From contig JAAZDU010000169.1 in the NCBI GenBank assembly GCA_012512665.1, positions 1 to 7,476 of the forward strand: a stretch of DNA of 7,476 nucleotides. Direction: 5' to 3'. The notes under the pieces were generated by a model. It ran no database searches, was not told the DNA's origin, and was given only the letters and a program-made list of their open reading frames with translations. Shown here piece by piece: positions 6,585-7,476 of this stretch. Position 1 is the stretch's first letter. Each line of letters begins with the position of its first letter. The position numbers and the translations under genes are program-made. Source of the DNA: Bacillota bacterium. GTDB lineage: Bacteria; Bacillota; Dethiobacteria; DTU022; JAAZDU01.

Positions 6585-7476
6585 CAGCCTTTTCTAATTT
6601 TTGCAGGGCTGTTTTTAAGAGGGATCTGGGGCAGGCAATGTTAATCCTCTCAAAACCTTCACCGCCGCTGCCGAAAATGTATCCTTCGTTCAAGGCCAGG
6701 CCGACCTTCGTGCGCATAAAGTTCTCCAGCTCCGCCGCTGTCATGCCCAGCTCCCGGCAGTCCAGCCAAACCAGGTATGTGCCCTCGGGGCGGATTACTT
6801 TCAGCGGAGGAATTTTTTCTTCTATGTAGTTGGTCAGAAATTCCAGATTGCCTTCCAGGTAAGAGAGCAGGGCCTCCAACCAGGGCTCACCATATGTATA
6901 AGCCGCTTCCAGGGCCTCCAGGCCAAAAATATTAGGCCTGCTAAAGCCAATGCTTTCCAGAGCAGCCTTGAATATTTTTCTTAAAAGGGCGTCGGGTATA
7001 ATCGTATTGGAGGTTTGCAGGCCCGCCAGGTTAAAAGTTTTGCTCGGCGCAGTTAAAACAATACAATTTGTAGAAATTTCCCGGGAAATAATCGGAAAAG
7101 GGACGTGCCTGAAATTTTTGTAAACCAGGTCGGCATGAATTTCATCGGAAACAACCAGAATATCATATTTCAGGCATATTTCAGCAAGCTCAACCAGCTC
7201 CTCCCTGCGCCAGACCCTGCCAACGGGATTATGCGGGCTGCACAAAATAAGCATCCTGGTCCTGTCATCAATCTTCTTTTCCAGGTCGTTAAAGTCCATA
7301 TGGTATCTTCCGCCCTCTAACTTTAAAGGGTTCTGCAGCACATGGCAGCCGTTATTTCTAATAGCTTTATAAAAGGGGTGGTAAACAGGTGGCTGGATTA
7401 TAACCTTATCGCCGGGGTTTGTAAAAGTCCGCACCAGCAAGTTTAAGGCGGGGATAACTCCCGGACAGGGCACTAT
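6571..7476 (-). CDS. MalY/PatB family PLP-dependent aminotransferase/C-S lyase (5' end beyond window)
   Basis: A fold-type I PLP enzyme of which 301 residues up to the stop are visible. MalY/PatB proteins are about 390 residues, so about 90 N-terminal residues lie outside. Visible family marks include [12 protein letters not shown] and [16 protein letters not shown] near the start, [11 protein letters not shown], the cofactor-binding Asp in [10 protein letters not shown], and the Schiff-base lysine in [12 protein letters not shown] (codon 146 of the visible part, bases 7039-7041). Near the end INIACPRS carries the substrate-carboxylate Arg. The DEIHADL and SKTFNLAGL sequences separate it from ordinary aspartate aminotransferases and favour cystathionine beta-lyase or cysteine desulfhydrase activity, usually acting in methionine/cysteine metabolism; aminotransferase activity is also possible. 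The frame is open to the window edge, so the GTG at 7473 is internal and not the start. It converges on the thioredoxin-domain gene. Confidence 0.94.
   Translation of the reverse strand: MVPCPGVIPALNLLVRTFTNPGDKVIIQPPVYHPFYKAIRNNGCHVLQNPLKLEGGRYHMDFNDLEKKIDDRTRMLILCSPHNPVGRVWRREELVELAEICLKYDILVVSDEIHADLVYKNFRHVPFPIISREISTNCIVLTAPSKTFNLAGLQTSNTIIPDALLRKIFKAALESIGFSRPNIFGLEALEAAYTYGEPWLEALLSYLEGNLEFLTNYIEEKIPPLKVIRPEGTYLVWLDCRELGMTAAELENFMRTKVGLALNEGYIFGSGGEGFERINIACPRSLLKTALQKLEKAVREL

Noticed and set aside
7471..7473. GTG as a possible start of the aminotransferase gene
   Set aside because: The frame continues to the window edge and the protein would begin in the middle of the conserved PLP fold; the true start is outside.

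Overview
The window looks like chromosomal DNA from a low-to-moderate G+C Gram-positive bacterium, most likely a member of the Clostridia or a related Firmicutes lineage. Strong AGGAGG-type ribosome binding sites, a TTG start, sigma-A-like promoters and a MarR-MATE gene pair support this. The lineage is inferred from these features; no rRNA or marker gene is present to confirm it.

Layout. At the left end (minus strand) is a two-gene efflux operon: a MarR-family regulator (1350-1796) followed, with touching or overlapping stop and start codons, by a MATE-family multidrug exporter that runs off the left edge (1-1350, almost full length). The 239-bp divergent intergenic region (1797-2035) carries a good promoter for the regulator. 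That promoter is bracketed by two near-identical 16-bp sites in opposite orientation, probably the regulator's own operators. An extended -10 promoter points the other way, with an inverted repeat at its likely start point. Rightward from there lies a 470-residue exported, C-terminally membrane-anchored protein of unknown function (2036-3448). A second promoter region and a serine alpha/beta hydrolase (3552-4361) follow, closed by a perfect 17-bp hairpin terminator (4410-4450). Next is a YyaL/SPATA20-type thioredoxin-domain protein (4485-6584). At the right end, convergent and overlapping it by 14 bp, is a MalY/PatB-type PLP-dependent aminotransferase/C-S lyase (6571-7476, N-terminus outside the window).

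How the genes fit together. Only marR and the MATE gene form a clear functional unit, resembling the mepR-mepA arrangement of Staphylococcus aureus: a drug-responsive repressor controlling itself and its pump. The remaining genes look like separate or loosely linked transcription units of general metabolism or envelope function. I see no mobile element, CRISPR array, tRNA, rRNA or phage gene. I did not find convincing evidence of a new multi-gene system. The most informative items are the paired operators, the exported protein of unknown function with its structured leader, and the odd position of the terminator just before the thioredoxin-domain gene.
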